A DNA stretch of 64,000 nt from Clostridiales bacterium (GCA_004557125.1 SFET01000018.1:1-64000); one strand, 5' to 3'. Counted from the first letter of the stretch, positions 35,118 through 44,160 are shown. Numbers and translations: made by a program. The notes: generated from the sequence alone by a model not told the origin.

Positions 35118-36523
35118 AGGAGCTGCGGCGCAACATGCGCATCATCGGCACGCTGATCGTGGCGCTGTTTCTCTGCGCGGGCGCGTGGTACGGCGTGACG
35201 GTGTATACCCAGGGCGACGTGTGGGCCTCGGACGTGTACAACCCCCGTTTGGCACGCAGCTCGTCGGATCGCGGCGACATTACCGACCGCGACGGCGTGG
35301 TGCTGGCCACCACCGACGACGAGGGCAAGCGCGTGTACCTTGAGAACACCGCCGCCCGGCGGGCGCTCTCCCAGACCGTGGGCGACACGGCGGGCATGTC
35401 CGGCACGGGCATCGAGAGCTTCTACTCCGCAACGCTGCTGGACCTCTCCACCGGCCTCACCGACCGCCTGAGCGAGCTGTTTAACGACGCCCGGCACGTG
35501 GGCTCCAGCGTCCAGATCACCGTGGACGCACAGCTGCAGGCCGCCGTCGCCGCAGCCTTCCCCAGCGGATACAAGGGTGCGGTGTGCGTGACCAACTACA
35601 AGACCGGCGAAATTCTGGCCATGGTGTCCATGCCCAACTACGACCCCTACGTCCTCTCCAGCGACAGCGTGGAGGGCGTGGCCGACACAGCCTATCTGAA
35701 CCGCTGCCTGCAGGGCCTCTACACCCCCGGCTCGGTGTTCAAGATTGTGACGCTGGCCAGCGCCCTGGACTACGACCCCAACGTGGTCAGGCAGATCTTC
35801 ACCTGCTCGGGCACCTGGGAGTACGAGGGCGGCAGCATCGTCTGCATGAGCGGCCGCACCGCCCACGGCGACGTGACGCTGAAGCAGGCATTCGCCAAGA
35901 GCTGCAACGTGACCTTCGGCAAGCTGGCCTACCAGCTGGGTGCGGATCGCCTGCGCGCCACCGCCGAGGCCTTCGGCTTCAACGAAAACTTCAAGTTCGG
36001 CGACTTCGTGGTGTACAACTCCTCCTTCCCGGCTGAGATGCGCAACATGAACGGCCTGGTCTGGGCCGGCATCGGCCAGGGCGAGGTGCTGGTCACCCCG
36101 CTGCACATGGCGATGATCTCCGGCGCAGTGGCCAACGGCGGCGTGATGATGCAGCCCTATCTGGTGAAGAACATCACCACCTCCCTGGGCCAGACCACCC
36201 GCAAGGGCGCGTCCAGCGCCTACCGCCAGGTGATGAGCGCCTCCACGGCCAGCACCATCGCCGAGTACATGTACGAGACCGTCAAATCCGGCACGGCCAC
36301 CAGGGGCGCGGTCAGCGGCTACACCGTCTGCGGCAAGACCGGCTCCGCCGAGACCAGCGATGACAAGACCAAGGAGACCAACGCCTGGTACACCGGCTTC
36401 CTCTTCGAGAACGATCACCCCTACGCGGTGTCGGTGGTCATCGAGGAGGGCGGCGCCGGCGGCAACCTGGCCGCGGAGACCGCCGCGAAGGCGCTGAAGT
36501 ACGCCATTCAATACGTGGGATAA
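35114..36523 (+). CDS. Penicillin-binding protein (class B transpeptidase), GTG start
   Basis: 469 residues: an N-terminal anchor (IIGTLIVALFLCAGAWYGVTV), a short non-catalytic domain, and the transpeptidase domain with Ser207/Lys210 (SVFK), the SCN triad (263-265) and KTG (408-410). It resembles the short PbpA type that pairs with FtsW/RodA proteins; it could serve division, elongation or sporulation. The GTG start has AGGAGG seven bases upstream and overlaps the SEDS gene. Confidence 0.93.
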   Translation: MKELRRNMRIIGTLIVALFLCAGAWYGVTVYTQGDVWASDVYNPRLARSSSDRGDITDRDGVVLATTDDEGKRVYLENTAARRALSQTVGDTAGMSGTGIESFYSATLLDLSTGLTDRLSELFNDARHVGSSVQITVDAQLQAAVAAAFPSGYKGAVCVTNYKTGEILAMVSMPNYDPYVLSSDSVEGVADTAYLNRCLQGLYTPGSVFKIVTLASALDYDPNVVRQIFTCSGTWEYEGGSIVCMSGRTAHGDVTLKQAFAKSCNVTFGKLAYQLGADRLRATAEAFGFNENFKFGDFVVYNSSFPAEMRNMNGLVWAGIGQGEVLVTPLHMAMISGAVANGGVMMQPYLVKNITTSLGQTTRKGASSAYRQVMSASTASTIAEYMYETVKSGTATRGAVSGYTVCGKTGSAETSDDKTKETNAWYTGFLFENDHPYAVSVVIEEGGAGGNLAAETAAKALKYAIQYVG

Positions 36524-36542
36524 CCATTCTGGAGGATATAAA

Positions 36543-37253
36543 ATGAAACTGAAGATCAACAACCTGACCCAGCGCTACCGCCGGGTGACGGCCCTGAAGG
36601 ACGTGAGTCTGCAGCTGCGCGGCGGTGACACCTGCCTGCTGCTGGGCCCCAACGGCAGCGGCAAGACCACGCTGATGAAGCTGATCGCCGGCATCGCCAG
36701 CCCCAGCTCCGGCGAAATCACCCTGGACGGCATGCCCATCGGCCCCAAGACCAAGGCCCGCATCGCCTACATGCCAACCGAGAACTACTTCTACAACTAC
36801 ATGAGCGTGCGCGACGCGGGGAAATACTACGCGGACTTCTTCGCCGACTTCGACCGCGCTGCCTATGAGGCCCGCATCGACCGCGCGGAGCTTGACCCCC
36901 GCGCGCCGATCCGCACGCTGTCCTCGGGCATGAGCGCCAAGCTGCGCCTGTCGCTGATCCTCAGCCGCGACGCGAAGGTAATGATGTTCGACGAGCCCAT
37001 CAACGGCGTGGACATGCTCACCCGGGACTGGGTGCTGGACGAGATCGCCGCGCGGCGCTCTCCCGAGCGCATCCTGCTGATCTCCACCCACCTCGTTGAA
37101 CAGGCCGAGCGCCTTGCAAACTGCGCGCTGTTCCTGCGGCACGGCAAGCTGGTGCGCGAAGGCACGATGGACGCGCTGTGCCGCGAAAGCAGCCTGGAGG
37201 ATCTCTACCGGGAAATCTACGGTTCCCGCAGGGAGGAGGAAGCGTCATGCTGA
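36543..37253 (+). CDS. ABC transporter ATPase
   Basis: 236 residues. Walker A LLGPNGSGKTTLMKLIAG, a Q-loop region replaced by AYMPTENYFYNYMSVRD, signature LSSGMSAKLRLSLIL (SSGM rather than SGGQ) and Walker B VMMFDEPINGVD, as in two-component exporters of the YtrB/EcsA/bacitracin type. It pairs with the membrane protein encoded immediately downstream (overlap of seven bases). GGAGG is eight bases upstream. Substrate unknown. Confidence 0.92.
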   Translation: MKLKINNLTQRYRRVTALKDVSLQLRGGDTCLLLGPNGSGKTTLMKLIAGIASPSSGEITLDGMPIGPKTKARIAYMPTENYFYNYMSVRDAGKYYADFFADFDRAAYEARIDRAELDPRAPIRTLSSGMSAKLRLSLILSRDAKVMMFDEPINGVDMLTRDWVLDEIAARRSPERILLISTHLVEQAERLANCALFLRHGKLVREGTMDALCRESSLEDLYREIYGSRREEEASC

Positions 37254-38017
37254 AGCTGATCAAATATGAATTCCGCCGCAGCCGCACGAGCCTGATGGCG
37301 ATGCTGGGCGCGGCGCTTGCGCTGTATCTGGCCGCGCCGCTGGGCGCAATGATGAATCGGGAGGGCCTGATGGGCGTCTCGCTGTTCGGACTGATGTTTT
37401 ACTGCTTCGCCGCCTACATCTACGTGCTGGTGCGGGGCGTGAGCGCCTACTCCGGCGAGCTGAGCACCCGATCGGGGTATCTGATGCTGATGGTGCCGCG
37501 CTCCACGCTGTCCATCGTGCTCTCCAAGCTGCTGTTCACGCTGTGCTTCGCCATCGTCATGCTGGCGGTGTGCATTCTCGCCTGCTTCGGCTCCGCCATG
37601 ATCTTCATGGACGAGGTGTTCGACGTGCGCGGCATGATCCCCATGCTGAAATACTTCGCCCAGAGCATGGAGATCGACCTTTCGGCGCTGGGCTTCTTCT
37701 GCCTGTACGCCGTGGTTTCGCTGCTCATCAGCGTGATCTCGGTGGTCTCCATGGGCTATCTCTCCGCGACCCTCTCCGCCGCCATCGCCGCGCGGGGCAA
37801 GGGCGCAAAGCTGCTCTCGGCGGTGCTGTTCCTCGTGCTGCTGATCCTGGTGGGCAAGGTCTCCACGCTGGCCGCGCCGGAAGCTCTGGTGGAGGACTTC
37901 GTCGATCTGCAGACAGTTCTGACCTCCGCGATCCCCACGCTGCTGGTCAACCTGGGCTTCACCGCCCTGTTCACCTGCCTCAGCGCACTGATTCTGAAAA
38001 AGAGGGTGTGCCTGTAA
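37247..38017 (+). CDS. ABC transporter permease
   Basis: 256 residues with six predicted helices, starting MLKLIKYEFRRSRTSLMAML, a typical start for ABC-2 type permeases. It partners the preceding ATPase. The start codon lies within the last codons of the ATPase gene. No substrate hint in the sequence; position next to cell-wall genes suggests, but does not prove, an envelope role. Confidence 0.85.
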   Translation: MLKLIKYEFRRSRTSLMAMLGAALALYLAAPLGAMMNREGLMGVSLFGLMFYCFAAYIYVLVRGVSAYSGELSTRSGYLMLMVPRSTLSIVLSKLLFTLCFAIVMLAVCILACFGSAMIFMDEVFDVRGMIPMLKYFAQSMEIDLSALGFFCLYAVVSLLISVISVVSMGYLSATLSAAIAARGKGAKLLSAVLFLVLLILVGKVSTLAAPEALVEDFVDLQTVLTSAIPTLLVNLGFTALFTCLSALILKKRVCL

Positions 38018-38020
38018 GTC

Positions 38021-39910
38021 ATGAACGCCGAGCTTGAATGGAAGATTCACAACCTGCCGGATTCGCCGGGCTGCTATCTGATGAAGTCCGGCGGCAGGAT
38101 CATCTACGTGGGCAAGGCCAAGAACCTGAAGAACCGGGTGTCCCAGTACTTCCACGCCTCCCGCAGCCACACCCCCAAGGTGCGCGCCATGGTGGAGAAG
38201 GTGGACGACTTCGACATCATGCTGGTGGACGGCGAGATGGAGGCCTTCGCGCTGGAGTGCAACCTCATCAAGATGCACCGCCCCCACTACAACATCCTGC
38301 TCAAGGACGACAAGCACTACCCCTACATCCGCATCGATCTGCGCGAGGACTTCCCCAAGCCGGAGCTGGTGCGCAAGCAGGCCAAGGACGGCGCGAAGTA
38401 CTTCGGCCCCTATCAGGGCGCGACGGTGGTGCGCGAGGTACTGGACGTGGTGCGCACGGTGTTCCCCATCCGCAACTGCACCACCGCCATCAATCCGGAC
38501 AAGCCCAGAAGGCCCTGCATGTACCACCAGATCGGCCAGTGCCTGGCTCCCTGCGCGGGGTTGGTCAGCAAGGAGGACTACGCTGCGCAGCTTAGGCCGG
38601 TGATCGACTTCCTGAACGGCAAGTACGCCCCGGTGATCGACGAGCTGACTTCCCGCATGCGCGAGGCCTCCGCCCAGATGAACTACGAGCGCGCCGCGCT
38701 CTACCGCGACCGCATCCGCGCCGTGGAGAGCGTGATGCAGAAGCAGAAGGCCATCTCCACCGCCCAGGACGACCGGGACGTGATCGCGGTGCTCAAGCGC
38801 GACGCGGACGCGCTGGTGGAGATGCTCTACATCCGCTCGGGGCGGCTGATCGGCTCGGAGAACTTCACGCTGGAGGGTGCGGGCGACGAGGAGCCGGGCG
38901 AGATCATCACCCAGTTCATATTGCAGTACTACACGCCGGAGAACCTGCCCCCCACGGAGCTGATTCTCTCCGCCGATCCCCCGGAGAAGAGCGTGATCGA
39001 GGAGCTGCTGACCGAGCTGCACGGCAGGCGCACCTACCTGTTCGCGCCGATGCGCGGCGAAAAGCTGAAGCTGGTGCGCATGGCGCTGAAGAACGCCCGC
39101 GACCTTGCCGAGAAGCTGGACAAGCGCGCCGCGAACAGCCGGGAGCGCACCGTGGGCGCGTGCGAGGAGCTTGGGGAGGTGCTGGGGCTGATGCACCCGC
39201 CCCGGCGCATCGAGGGCTACGACATCTCCAACACCCAGGGCGTGCTCTCGGTGGGCAGCCAGGTGGTGATGATCGACGGCGTGGCACGCCACGACCAGTA
39301 CCGCATCTACCGCATCAAGACCGTGCAAGGCGCGAACGACTTCGCCTCCATGCACGAGGTGATCACCCGCCGCCTGACTCACGGCCTGAAGGAGCTGCAG
39401 GAGCGCGGCGAGGCCGGCGAGGACCCCCGGGAGGGCAAATTCTCCGATCTGCCCGATCTGATCCTGATCGACGGCGGTCGGGGCCAGCTCAACGCCGCCC
39501 AGGACGCGATGCACGCGCTGGGGCTGGACATCCCCATGTTCGGCCTGGCCAAGCGCATCGAGGAGATCGTGCTGCCGGACTGCGACGAGAGCATCCTGCT
39601 GGACCGCCACTCCAACGCGCTGCACCTCATCCAGCGCCTGCGCGACGAGGCCCACCGCTTCGCCATCACCCACCACCGCAAGCTGAGAAGCCGCGCCAGC
39701 GTGTCCTCCCGCCTGGACGGGGTCGCGGGCGTGGGCGAGAAGCGCAAGAAGGCGATTCTCAAGCACTTCCAGACGGTGGAGGCCCTGAAGAACGCCTCCC
39801 TCGACGAAATCTGCGCCGTTCCCGGCATGACCCGCCCGGTGGCTGAGAACGTCTACGCCATGCTCCACGCGGCGGATGTGCAGAGCCCGGAGGGCGAATC
39901 CGAAGAATAA
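38021..39910 (+). CDS. uvrC: Excinuclease ABC subunit UvrC
   Basis: 629 residues, full length. GIY-YIG nuclease domain at the start (LPDSPGCYLMKSGGRIIYVG), Cys cluster CPM-type region RPCMYHQIGQCLAPCAG, UVR motif (ASAQMNYERAALYRDRIRAV), RNase H-like second nuclease (IEGYDISNTQGVLSVGSQVV, DLILIDGGRGQLNAA) and C-terminal helix-hairpin-helix (LDGVAGVGEKRKKAILKHF). It makes both incisions in nucleotide excision repair. It starts three bases after the permease stop and ends the run that begins with the FHA gene. Confidence 0.95.
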   Translation: MNAELEWKIHNLPDSPGCYLMKSGGRIIYVGKAKNLKNRVSQYFHASRSHTPKVRAMVEKVDDFDIMLVDGEMEAFALECNLIKMHRPHYNILLKDDKHYPYIRIDLREDFPKPELVRKQAKDGAKYFGPYQGATVVREVLDVVRTVFPIRNCTTAINPDKPRRPCMYHQIGQCLAPCAGLVSKEDYAAQLRPVIDFLNGKYAPVIDELTSRMREASAQMNYERAALYRDRIRAVESVMQKQKAISTAQDDRDVIAVLKRDADALVEMLYIRSGRLIGSENFTLEGAGDEEPGEIITQFILQYYTPENLPPTELILSADPPEKSVIEELLTELHGRRTYLFAPMRGEKLKLVRMALKNARDLAEKLDKRAANSRERTVGACEELGEVLGLMHPPRRIEGYDISNTQGVLSVGSQVVMIDGVARHDQYRIYRIKTVQGANDFASMHEVITRRLTHGLKELQERGEAGEDPREGKFSDLPDLILIDGGRGQLNAAQDAMHALGLDIPMFGLAKRIEEIVLPDCDESILLDRHSNALHLIQRLRDEAHRFAITHHRKLRSRASVSSRLDGVAGVGEKRKKAILKHFQTVEALKNASLDEICAVPGMTRPVAENVYAMLHAADVQSPEGESEE

Positions 39911-39916
39911 ACATGC

Positions 39917-39959
39917 CACAGGGGACGGTTCTGCGCGTCAACGCGAACCGTCCCCTGTG
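39917..39959. terminator. Hairpin after uvrC
   Basis: 14-bp perfect stem CACAGGGGACGGTT/AACCGTCCCCTGTG with an inner CGCG/CGCG. Elements of this GGGGACGGTTC type recur in Firmicutes genomes as repeats. Confidence 0.65.
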
Positions 39960-39970
39960 ACATTCTCAAA

Positions 39971-40000
39971 TTGACAGCCTCGCCCCACCCATGCTATACT
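39971..40000 (+). promoter_or_regulatory. Toxin promoter
   Basis: Perfect TTGACA (39971-39976), 18-base spacer, TATACT (39995-40000) with an upstream TGC extension. Confidence 0.8.
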
Positions 40001-40094
40001 TCCCATGGAGCCGCAAGGCTTCCCGGCAGGAAGGAAGAAGATGGCGCTTGGCTTTTCACCTCTGACGCTCAACAAAAGCAGAGGAGGTGAGATC

Positions 40095-40193
40095 ATGACT
40101 GACTTTGAGATGCTCTATCTCGTCATAATGATTGCCTCTCTTGTGTTGAAAGCGATCCAATTTGGTCGCAACTCAAATAACAAGAAAAAGTAA
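40095..40193 (+). CDS. Putative holin-like type I toxin (32 residues)
   Basis: A 32-residue hydrophobic peptide: MTDFEMLYLVIMIASLVLKA, then IQFGRNSNNKKK. One helix plus a Lys-rich tail matches the shape of Hol_Tox/TxpA-like type I toxins. AGGAGGTGA lies four bases before the ATG. CACCTCTG at 40057-40064 can pair with the ribosome-binding region 40079-40089, which would hide it in the full transcript, as is common for such toxins. The leader is about 88 bases. A strong convergent promoter downstream would make an antisense RNA. A longer in-frame start at 40005 coincides with the transcription start and is not credible. Family assignment is from shape and context, not a search. Confidence 0.7.
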   Translation: MTDFEMLYLVIMIASLVLKAIQFGRNSNNKKK

Positions 40194-40280
40194 AAGCAAA
40201 GCCGCCATCCAGCGCTGACGGACAGGCGGCTCAATCCATTTCGGAGGGGAAAAGCCCTACCAAAAGCGTCATCCCTTCCT
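40185..40280 (-). ncRNA. Putative antisense RNA antitoxin
   Basis: Predicted from a minus-strand promoter (TTGACA at 40311-40316, 18-base spacer, TATAAT at 40287-40292) and the stem 40200-40206/40225-40231 followed on that strand by TTTGCTTTTACTTTTTC. The transcript of about 95 bases would be fully complementary to the toxin mRNA 3' end. Ends are estimates. Confidence 0.6.
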
Positions 40281-40286
40281 GCCGTT

Positions 40287-40316
40287 ATTATAGCACGCTT
40301 CACACCGTAGTGTCAA
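40287..40316 (-). promoter_or_regulatory. Antisense RNA promoter
   Basis: Both hexamers are perfect (TTGACA and TATAAT) with 18 bases between them, reading toward the toxin gene. No minus-strand coding frame follows before uvrC's 3' end. Confidence 0.8.
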
Positions 40317-40340
40317 GCTGAACCATCCCATACTTACAAA

Positions 40341-40380
40341 GAACCGCCCGCATGAAGCATCAACCTCATGCGGGCGGTTC
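40341..40380. terminator. Terminator of the alpha/beta hydrolase gene
   Basis: 15-bp perfect stem GAACCGCCCGCATGA/TCATGCGGGCGGTTC, 14 bases beyond the hydrolase stop codon; T-rich on both sides. Confidence 0.75.
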
Positions 40381-40394
40381 TCATTTCTCTGCGC

Positions 40395-41255
40395 TTACTT
40401 CAGATTCGCCGCGAAGAAGTCCGCAGTCGCGTTAGCGACGGTGTTGCGCACCGTGTCGTCCTCGCTGTAGAAGCCGTAGCCATGGCCCTCGCCGGTGGCG
40501 TCCTGGGTCTGGGCGTTCAGGGCGGTGGCGACGCTCTCAGAGATGGAGGGGCTCACGGCCTCGTCATCGCTGCCCCAGATCACCAGCGCCGGGCCATTCC
40601 AAGCCGCAGCAGCCGCTTCCGCCGGCTTCTCGATCTTCTGCAGATCGGCAAACCATTCCTTGCTCAGCTCCTGCACCTGACCGTAGATGGTGGTGAAGGT
40701 CACATAGCCGTTCGCCTCGGCCTCTGCCAGCATGGCGTCATAGGCCTCCTCGCCGCCGAACAGGTTCTTCAGGTTGGTCGTATCTCCAGCGGGTGCCAGC
40801 AGCACGACCGCGTCCGCAGGCGTGCCGTTTGCCAGCAGCTCCAGAACGATGCGGCCGCCCATGCTGTAGCCGAACAGGCCAACCTTGCTCACGCTCAGGT
40901 TCGCCTTCGCGTAGTCGATGGCCGCCAGCACGTCCGCTTCCATGTTGGTCAGGGTGTTCATCTGGAAGCTCTCGGTGCTCTCGCCGCAGCCCGGGAAATC
41001 CATGCGGATGGACGCCACGCCCTGCGCTGCAAGTGCATCGGCGACGGCTGCAAAGCCCACGTTCTCCTCGCGGCTGCCGCCGTGACCGTGGCACATCACA
41101 ACCACCGGGTATTCCTCAACGCCGTCGGGGGTCACAACCGTGGCGGGCACCTGCACGCCGCGGCTCTCGTAGGAGATTACCTGAACCTCCGCAACCGCGC
41201 CTGCGGCCATCAGAACCAGCGCCAGAACCAGTGCCAGAGAGAGAAGTTTCTTCAT
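40395..41255 (-). CDS. Secreted alpha/beta hydrolase
   Basis: 286 residues. Signal peptide MKKLLSLALVLALVLMAAGA then VAE. Alpha/beta-hydrolase core: VVVMCHGHGGSREENVGF (oxyanion), DFPGCGES, nucleophile elbow GYSMGG, acid region WGSDDEAV and His in GEGHGYGF. It resembles the dienelactone hydrolase/feruloyl esterase-like group; substrate unknown. ATG 41255 is used, with GGAGGA seven bases upstream. It has its own promoter and terminator. Confidence 0.88.
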   Translation of the reverse strand: MKKLLSLALVLALVLMAAGAVAEVQVISYESRGVQVPATVVTPDGVEEYPVVVMCHGHGGSREENVGFAAVADALAAQGVASIRMDFPGCGESTESFQMNTLTNMEADVLAAIDYAKANLSVSKVGLFGYSMGGRIVLELLANGTPADAVVLLAPAGDTTNLKNLFGGEEAYDAMLAEAEANGYVTFTTIYGQVQELSKEWFADLQKIEKPAEAAAAAWNGPALVIWGSDDEAVSPSISESVATALNAQTQDATGEGHGYGFYSEDDTVRNTVANATADFFAANLK

Positions 41256-41287
41256 AATATATTCCTCCAAAAAAATTATCGGATAGC

Positions 41288-41322
41288 CTACAATATTGTA
41301 GTGGATTTATACATGTTGTCAA
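41288..41322 (-). promoter_or_regulatory. Hydrolase promoter with palindromic -10 region
   Basis: TTGACA (41317-41322), 16-base spacer, TACAAT (41295-41300). A perfect 14-bp palindrome CTACAATATTGTAG (41288-41301) covers the -10 box and may be a repressor site. Confidence 0.65.
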
Positions 41323-41370
41323 GCTGGATAAAATTAAGTTTTGCAATTGCTTCCGGCGCAATCGCTGCGA

Positions 41371-41399
41371 TTGACAAATCCCTCCAAAAAGGGGATAAT
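41371..41399 (+). promoter_or_regulatory. Promoter of the pepV-cmk-plsC run
   Basis: TTGACA, 17-base spacer, GATAAT, 34 bases before the pepV ATG. Confidence 0.75.
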
Positions 41400-41433
41400 A
41401 GAGGCATGACAAAACCACTGGAGGTTGTGACCA

Positions 41434-42858
41434 ATGTTCATCGATTATGACAAGATTGACGCGCGCGTGATGGAGCTCAAGGACGAGCTGATCCGCGACA
41501 TTCAGAAGTGGGTCTCCATTCCCTCGGTTTCCTCCGGCAGCGACGGCGACAAGCCCTTCGGCCCGGTGGTGGCCCGGATGCTGGACACGGCGCTGGAGAC
41601 CGCCCGGAACTACGGCTTTGAGACCCGCAACATCGACTACTATGCGGGCGACATCTCCATGGGCAGTGGCGAGCAGACCCTGGGCATGCTGGCCCACCTG
41701 GACGTGGTGCCCGCAGGCGAGGGCTGGACCCACGATCCCTTCGGCGGCGAGATCGCCGACGGCAAGATCTTCGGACGCGGCACCATCGACGACAAGGGCC
41801 CGGCGCTGTGCGCGCTGTACGCCATGCGCGCGGTGCGCGACGCGGGCGTTCCGCTGAAGGATGGCGTGCGGCTGATCCTGGGCTGCGACGAGGAGGTGGG
41901 CATGAGCGACATGCGCTACTACGCCTCGAAGCTGAAGATGCCCGACTACGGCTTCTCCCCGGACGCGGAGTTCCCGGTGATCAACATCGAAAAGGGCGGC
42001 GTGAACGTGGAGCTTTCCTATCGCGGAGAAGGCGAGGCGGAGGCCGAGATTCCGGTGTACAAGCTCTACGCCGGCGAGCGCCCCAACGTGGTACCCGCAC
42101 ACGCCTACGCCATCGTCGGCACGGAGAAGGTCTCCTGCGCCGAAATCGAGAAGAGGATTGCAGATCACGCGGCGGCGGTCCATCAGAAGCTGTCCGTGAA
42201 GGATCTGGGCGACGGTCGCGCGGAGATCAGCGCCGAGGGCGTGCTCTCCCACGGCTCGCTGCCGGAGCTGGGCGTGAACGCGGCGAGCGTGCTGCTGATC
42301 GCGCTGAAGGCCATCGGCGCGGGCGCGGGCGTGCAGCCGGCACTCAATATGATGACCGAGTGCATCGGCATGGAGCCGGACGGCGCTTCCCTGAACATCA
42401 AGTGCGCGGACGAAATCTCCCACAACCTGAGCTGCAATCTGGGCATTCTGCGCTGGAACGGCACGGACTTCAGCGCCACGCTGGACATCCGCTATCCGCT
42501 GTGCACCAATGAGGTGGAGATTCTGGGCAACATCACCCGCACGGTATCGAAGTACGGCGTGTGCGTGCGCCAGCTCGGCGGCCACACCCCGCACCACGTC
42601 CCCGCAGATCACAAGATCGTGCGCGGCCTGATGCAGGTGTACAACGAGCTGACCGGCGACGATGCCAAGCCCCTGGCCATCGGCGGCGGCACCTACTCCC
42701 GCATGATGCCCAACACCGTGGCCTTCGGCGTGGTGTTCCCGGGCCAGGAGGACTGCTGCCACATCGCCGACGAGTACATCGACATCGAGCGCATGATGCA
42801 GGCCACCCGCATCTTCGCCCACGCCATCGCAGAGCTGGCCAGCGGCAACATCGCCTGA
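41434..42858 (+). CDS. pepV: M20 family dipeptidase PepV
   Basis: 474 residues, Sapep/PepV type metal-dependent dipeptidase. Metal-ligand motifs: GMLAHLDVVPAG (His, Asp), FGRGTIDDKGPALCALYAM (bridging Asp), LGCDEEVGMSDM (Glu pair), FSPDAEFPVINIEKG, and GGGTYSRMMPNTVAFG at the C-terminus. It completes peptide use after import by a transporter such as OppABCDF. It is followed 17 bases later by cmk. Confidence 0.92.
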   Translation: MFIDYDKIDARVMELKDELIRDIQKWVSIPSVSSGSDGDKPFGPVVARMLDTALETARNYGFETRNIDYYAGDISMGSGEQTLGMLAHLDVVPAGEGWTHDPFGGEIADGKIFGRGTIDDKGPALCALYAMRAVRDAGVPLKDGVRLILGCDEEVGMSDMRYYASKLKMPDYGFSPDAEFPVINIEKGGVNVELSYRGEGEAEAEIPVYKLYAGERPNVVPAHAYAIVGTEKVSCAEIEKRIADHAAAVHQKLSVKDLGDGRAEISAEGVLSHGSLPELGVNAASVLLIALKAIGAGAGVQPALNMMTECIGMEPDGASLNIKCADEISHNLSCNLGILRWNGTDFSATLDIRYPLCTNEVEILGNITRTVSKYGVCVRQLGGHTPHHVPADHKIVRGLMQVYNELTGDDAKPLAIGGGTYSRMMPNTVAFGVVFPGQEDCCHIADEYIDIERMMQATRIFAHAIAELASGNIA

Positions 42859-42875
42859 TCCGGGGGACCACGAAC

Positions 42876-43550
42876 ATGCAGAAGATCTTTTCCATCGCCA
42901 TCGACGGCCCCGCGGGCGCAGGCAAGTCCACCGTCGCCCGCGCCGCCGCACAGGCGCTCGGCGCCATGTATCTGGACACCGGCGCGATGTACCGCACGGT
43001 GGGCCTGTACTTCCTCCGCAAGAACCTGCTGGAGAATCCGGACGAGATCGCCCGCCGCGTGGACGGCGTAAGCGTACAGGTGAAGTTTGAAGGCGGCGCG
43101 CAGCACATGCTGCTGGAGAATGAGGACGTGACCGAGGCCATCCGCACGCCGGAGGCCTCCATGGCCGCATCCGCCGTGGGCGCGGTGCCGGAGGTGCGCG
43201 CCTACCTTGTGCGCCTGCAGCAGGAGACCGCAAAGGGCATCTCCATCGTCATGGATGGCCGCGACATCGGCACCAAGGTGCTGCCGAACGCCACCCTGAA
43301 GCTCTACCTCACCGCCACGGCGGAGGTGCGCGCGCTGCGCCGCTACGCCGAGCTGCGGGAGAAGGGCGAAACCCCCGCGTTCCACAGCGTGCTGGACGAC
43401 ATCGTGGAGCGGGATTACAACGACATGCACCGCGCCGCCTCTCCCCTGCAGCGGGCCGAGGATGCGCACCTTCTGGATACATCGAATATGACGCTGAAGC
43501 AGGCGCTGGACGCAGTCGTTCAGCTGGCCCGCGAGGCAATCGGAGCGTGA
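42876..43550 (+). CDS. cmk: Cytidylate kinase
   Basis: 224 residues, P-loop IDGPAGAGKSTVARAAA, LDTGAMYRTVGLYF (CMP binding), VMDGRDIGTKVLPNA and the LID/C-terminal region RDYNDMHRAASPLQRAEDAH. Converts (d)CMP to (d)CDP. In Clostridia cmk, plsC, ispH and rpsA commonly lie together, exactly as here. The initiating ATG is at 42876, with GGGGGA upstream. Confidence 0.95.
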   Translation: MQKIFSIAIDGPAGAGKSTVARAAAQALGAMYLDTGAMYRTVGLYFLRKNLLENPDEIARRVDGVSVQVKFEGGAQHMLLENEDVTEAIRTPEASMAASAVGAVPEVRAYLVRLQQETAKGISIVMDGRDIGTKVLPNATLKLYLTATAEVRALRRYAELREKGETPAFHSVLDDIVERDYNDMHRAASPLQRAEDAHLLDTSNMTLKQALDAVVQLAREAIGA

Positions 43551-43557
43551 CATAAGC

Positions 43558-44160
43558 ATGGGCAACAAATTCTACAATTTCGCCTGGACGGTGCTTCGCC
43601 CGGCCTTCGACATCCTCTATCCCCGAAAGGTGACGGGCACGGAGTACCTGCCCGCCGAGGGCGGCTTCGTGCTCTGCCTGAACCACTGCTCCGCCGTGGA
43701 TCCGCTGTTCGTCTCCACCCGCATCCCCCGCAAGCGCCGCATGTACTTCATGGCCAAGAAGGAGCTGTTCGACAACAAATTCCTGCGCCCCTTCGTCACT
43801 TGGCTGGGCGGCATCCCGGTGGATCGCGGCCACGCCGATCTCTCGGCCATCCGCAATTCCATGAAGGTGCTCAAGGACGGCTTCGGCCTGGGCATCTTCC
43901 CCCAGGGCACCCGCAGCAGGGACAACACCCCCACGCCCATGCTGCCCGGCGCGGCGATGATCGCGCTGCGCGGCGGCGTGCCGGTGATTCCCGCCTACAT
44001 CGACGGCCCCTACCGCCTGTTCCATCACGTGGACATCCGCTTCGGCGCGCCGCTGGATCTGTCCGATTTCGGCCGCCGCTGCGACCACGATACGCTGGTT
44101 GCTGCCACCGACCGCATCAGCGACGCCATCTGGGCCCTGCGCAGCTCCTCAAAAACTTAA
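43558..44160 (+). CDS. plsC: 1-acyl-glycerol-3-phosphate acyltransferase PlsC
   Basis: 200 residues with the PlsC motifs LNHCSAVDPLF (catalytic NHxxxxD), GGIPVDRGHADL, FGLGIFPQGTRSR and ALRGGVPVIPAYIDG. Makes phosphatidic acid for membrane lipids. It begins seven bases after cmk and ends just before a terminator-like hairpin. Confidence 0.93.
   Translation: MGNKFYNFAWTVLRPAFDILYPRKVTGTEYLPAEGGFVLCLNHCSAVDPLFVSTRIPRKRRMYFMAKKELFDNKFLRPFVTWLGGIPVDRGHADLSAIRNSMKVLKDGFGLGIFPQGTRSRDNTPTPMLPGAAMIALRGGVPVIPAYIDGPYRLFHHVDIRFGAPLDLSDFGRRCDHDTLVAATDRISDAIWALRSSSKT

Noticed and set aside
37217..39919. A 900-codon minus-strand frame opposite the permease and uvrC
   Set aside because: Same kind of shadow; uvrC and the ABC permease explain the sequence fully.
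40005..40094. A longer, 62-residue version of the small toxin
   Set aside because: Its ATG falls at the predicted transcription start, and the ribosome-binding site at 40082-40090 clearly points to ATG 40095.
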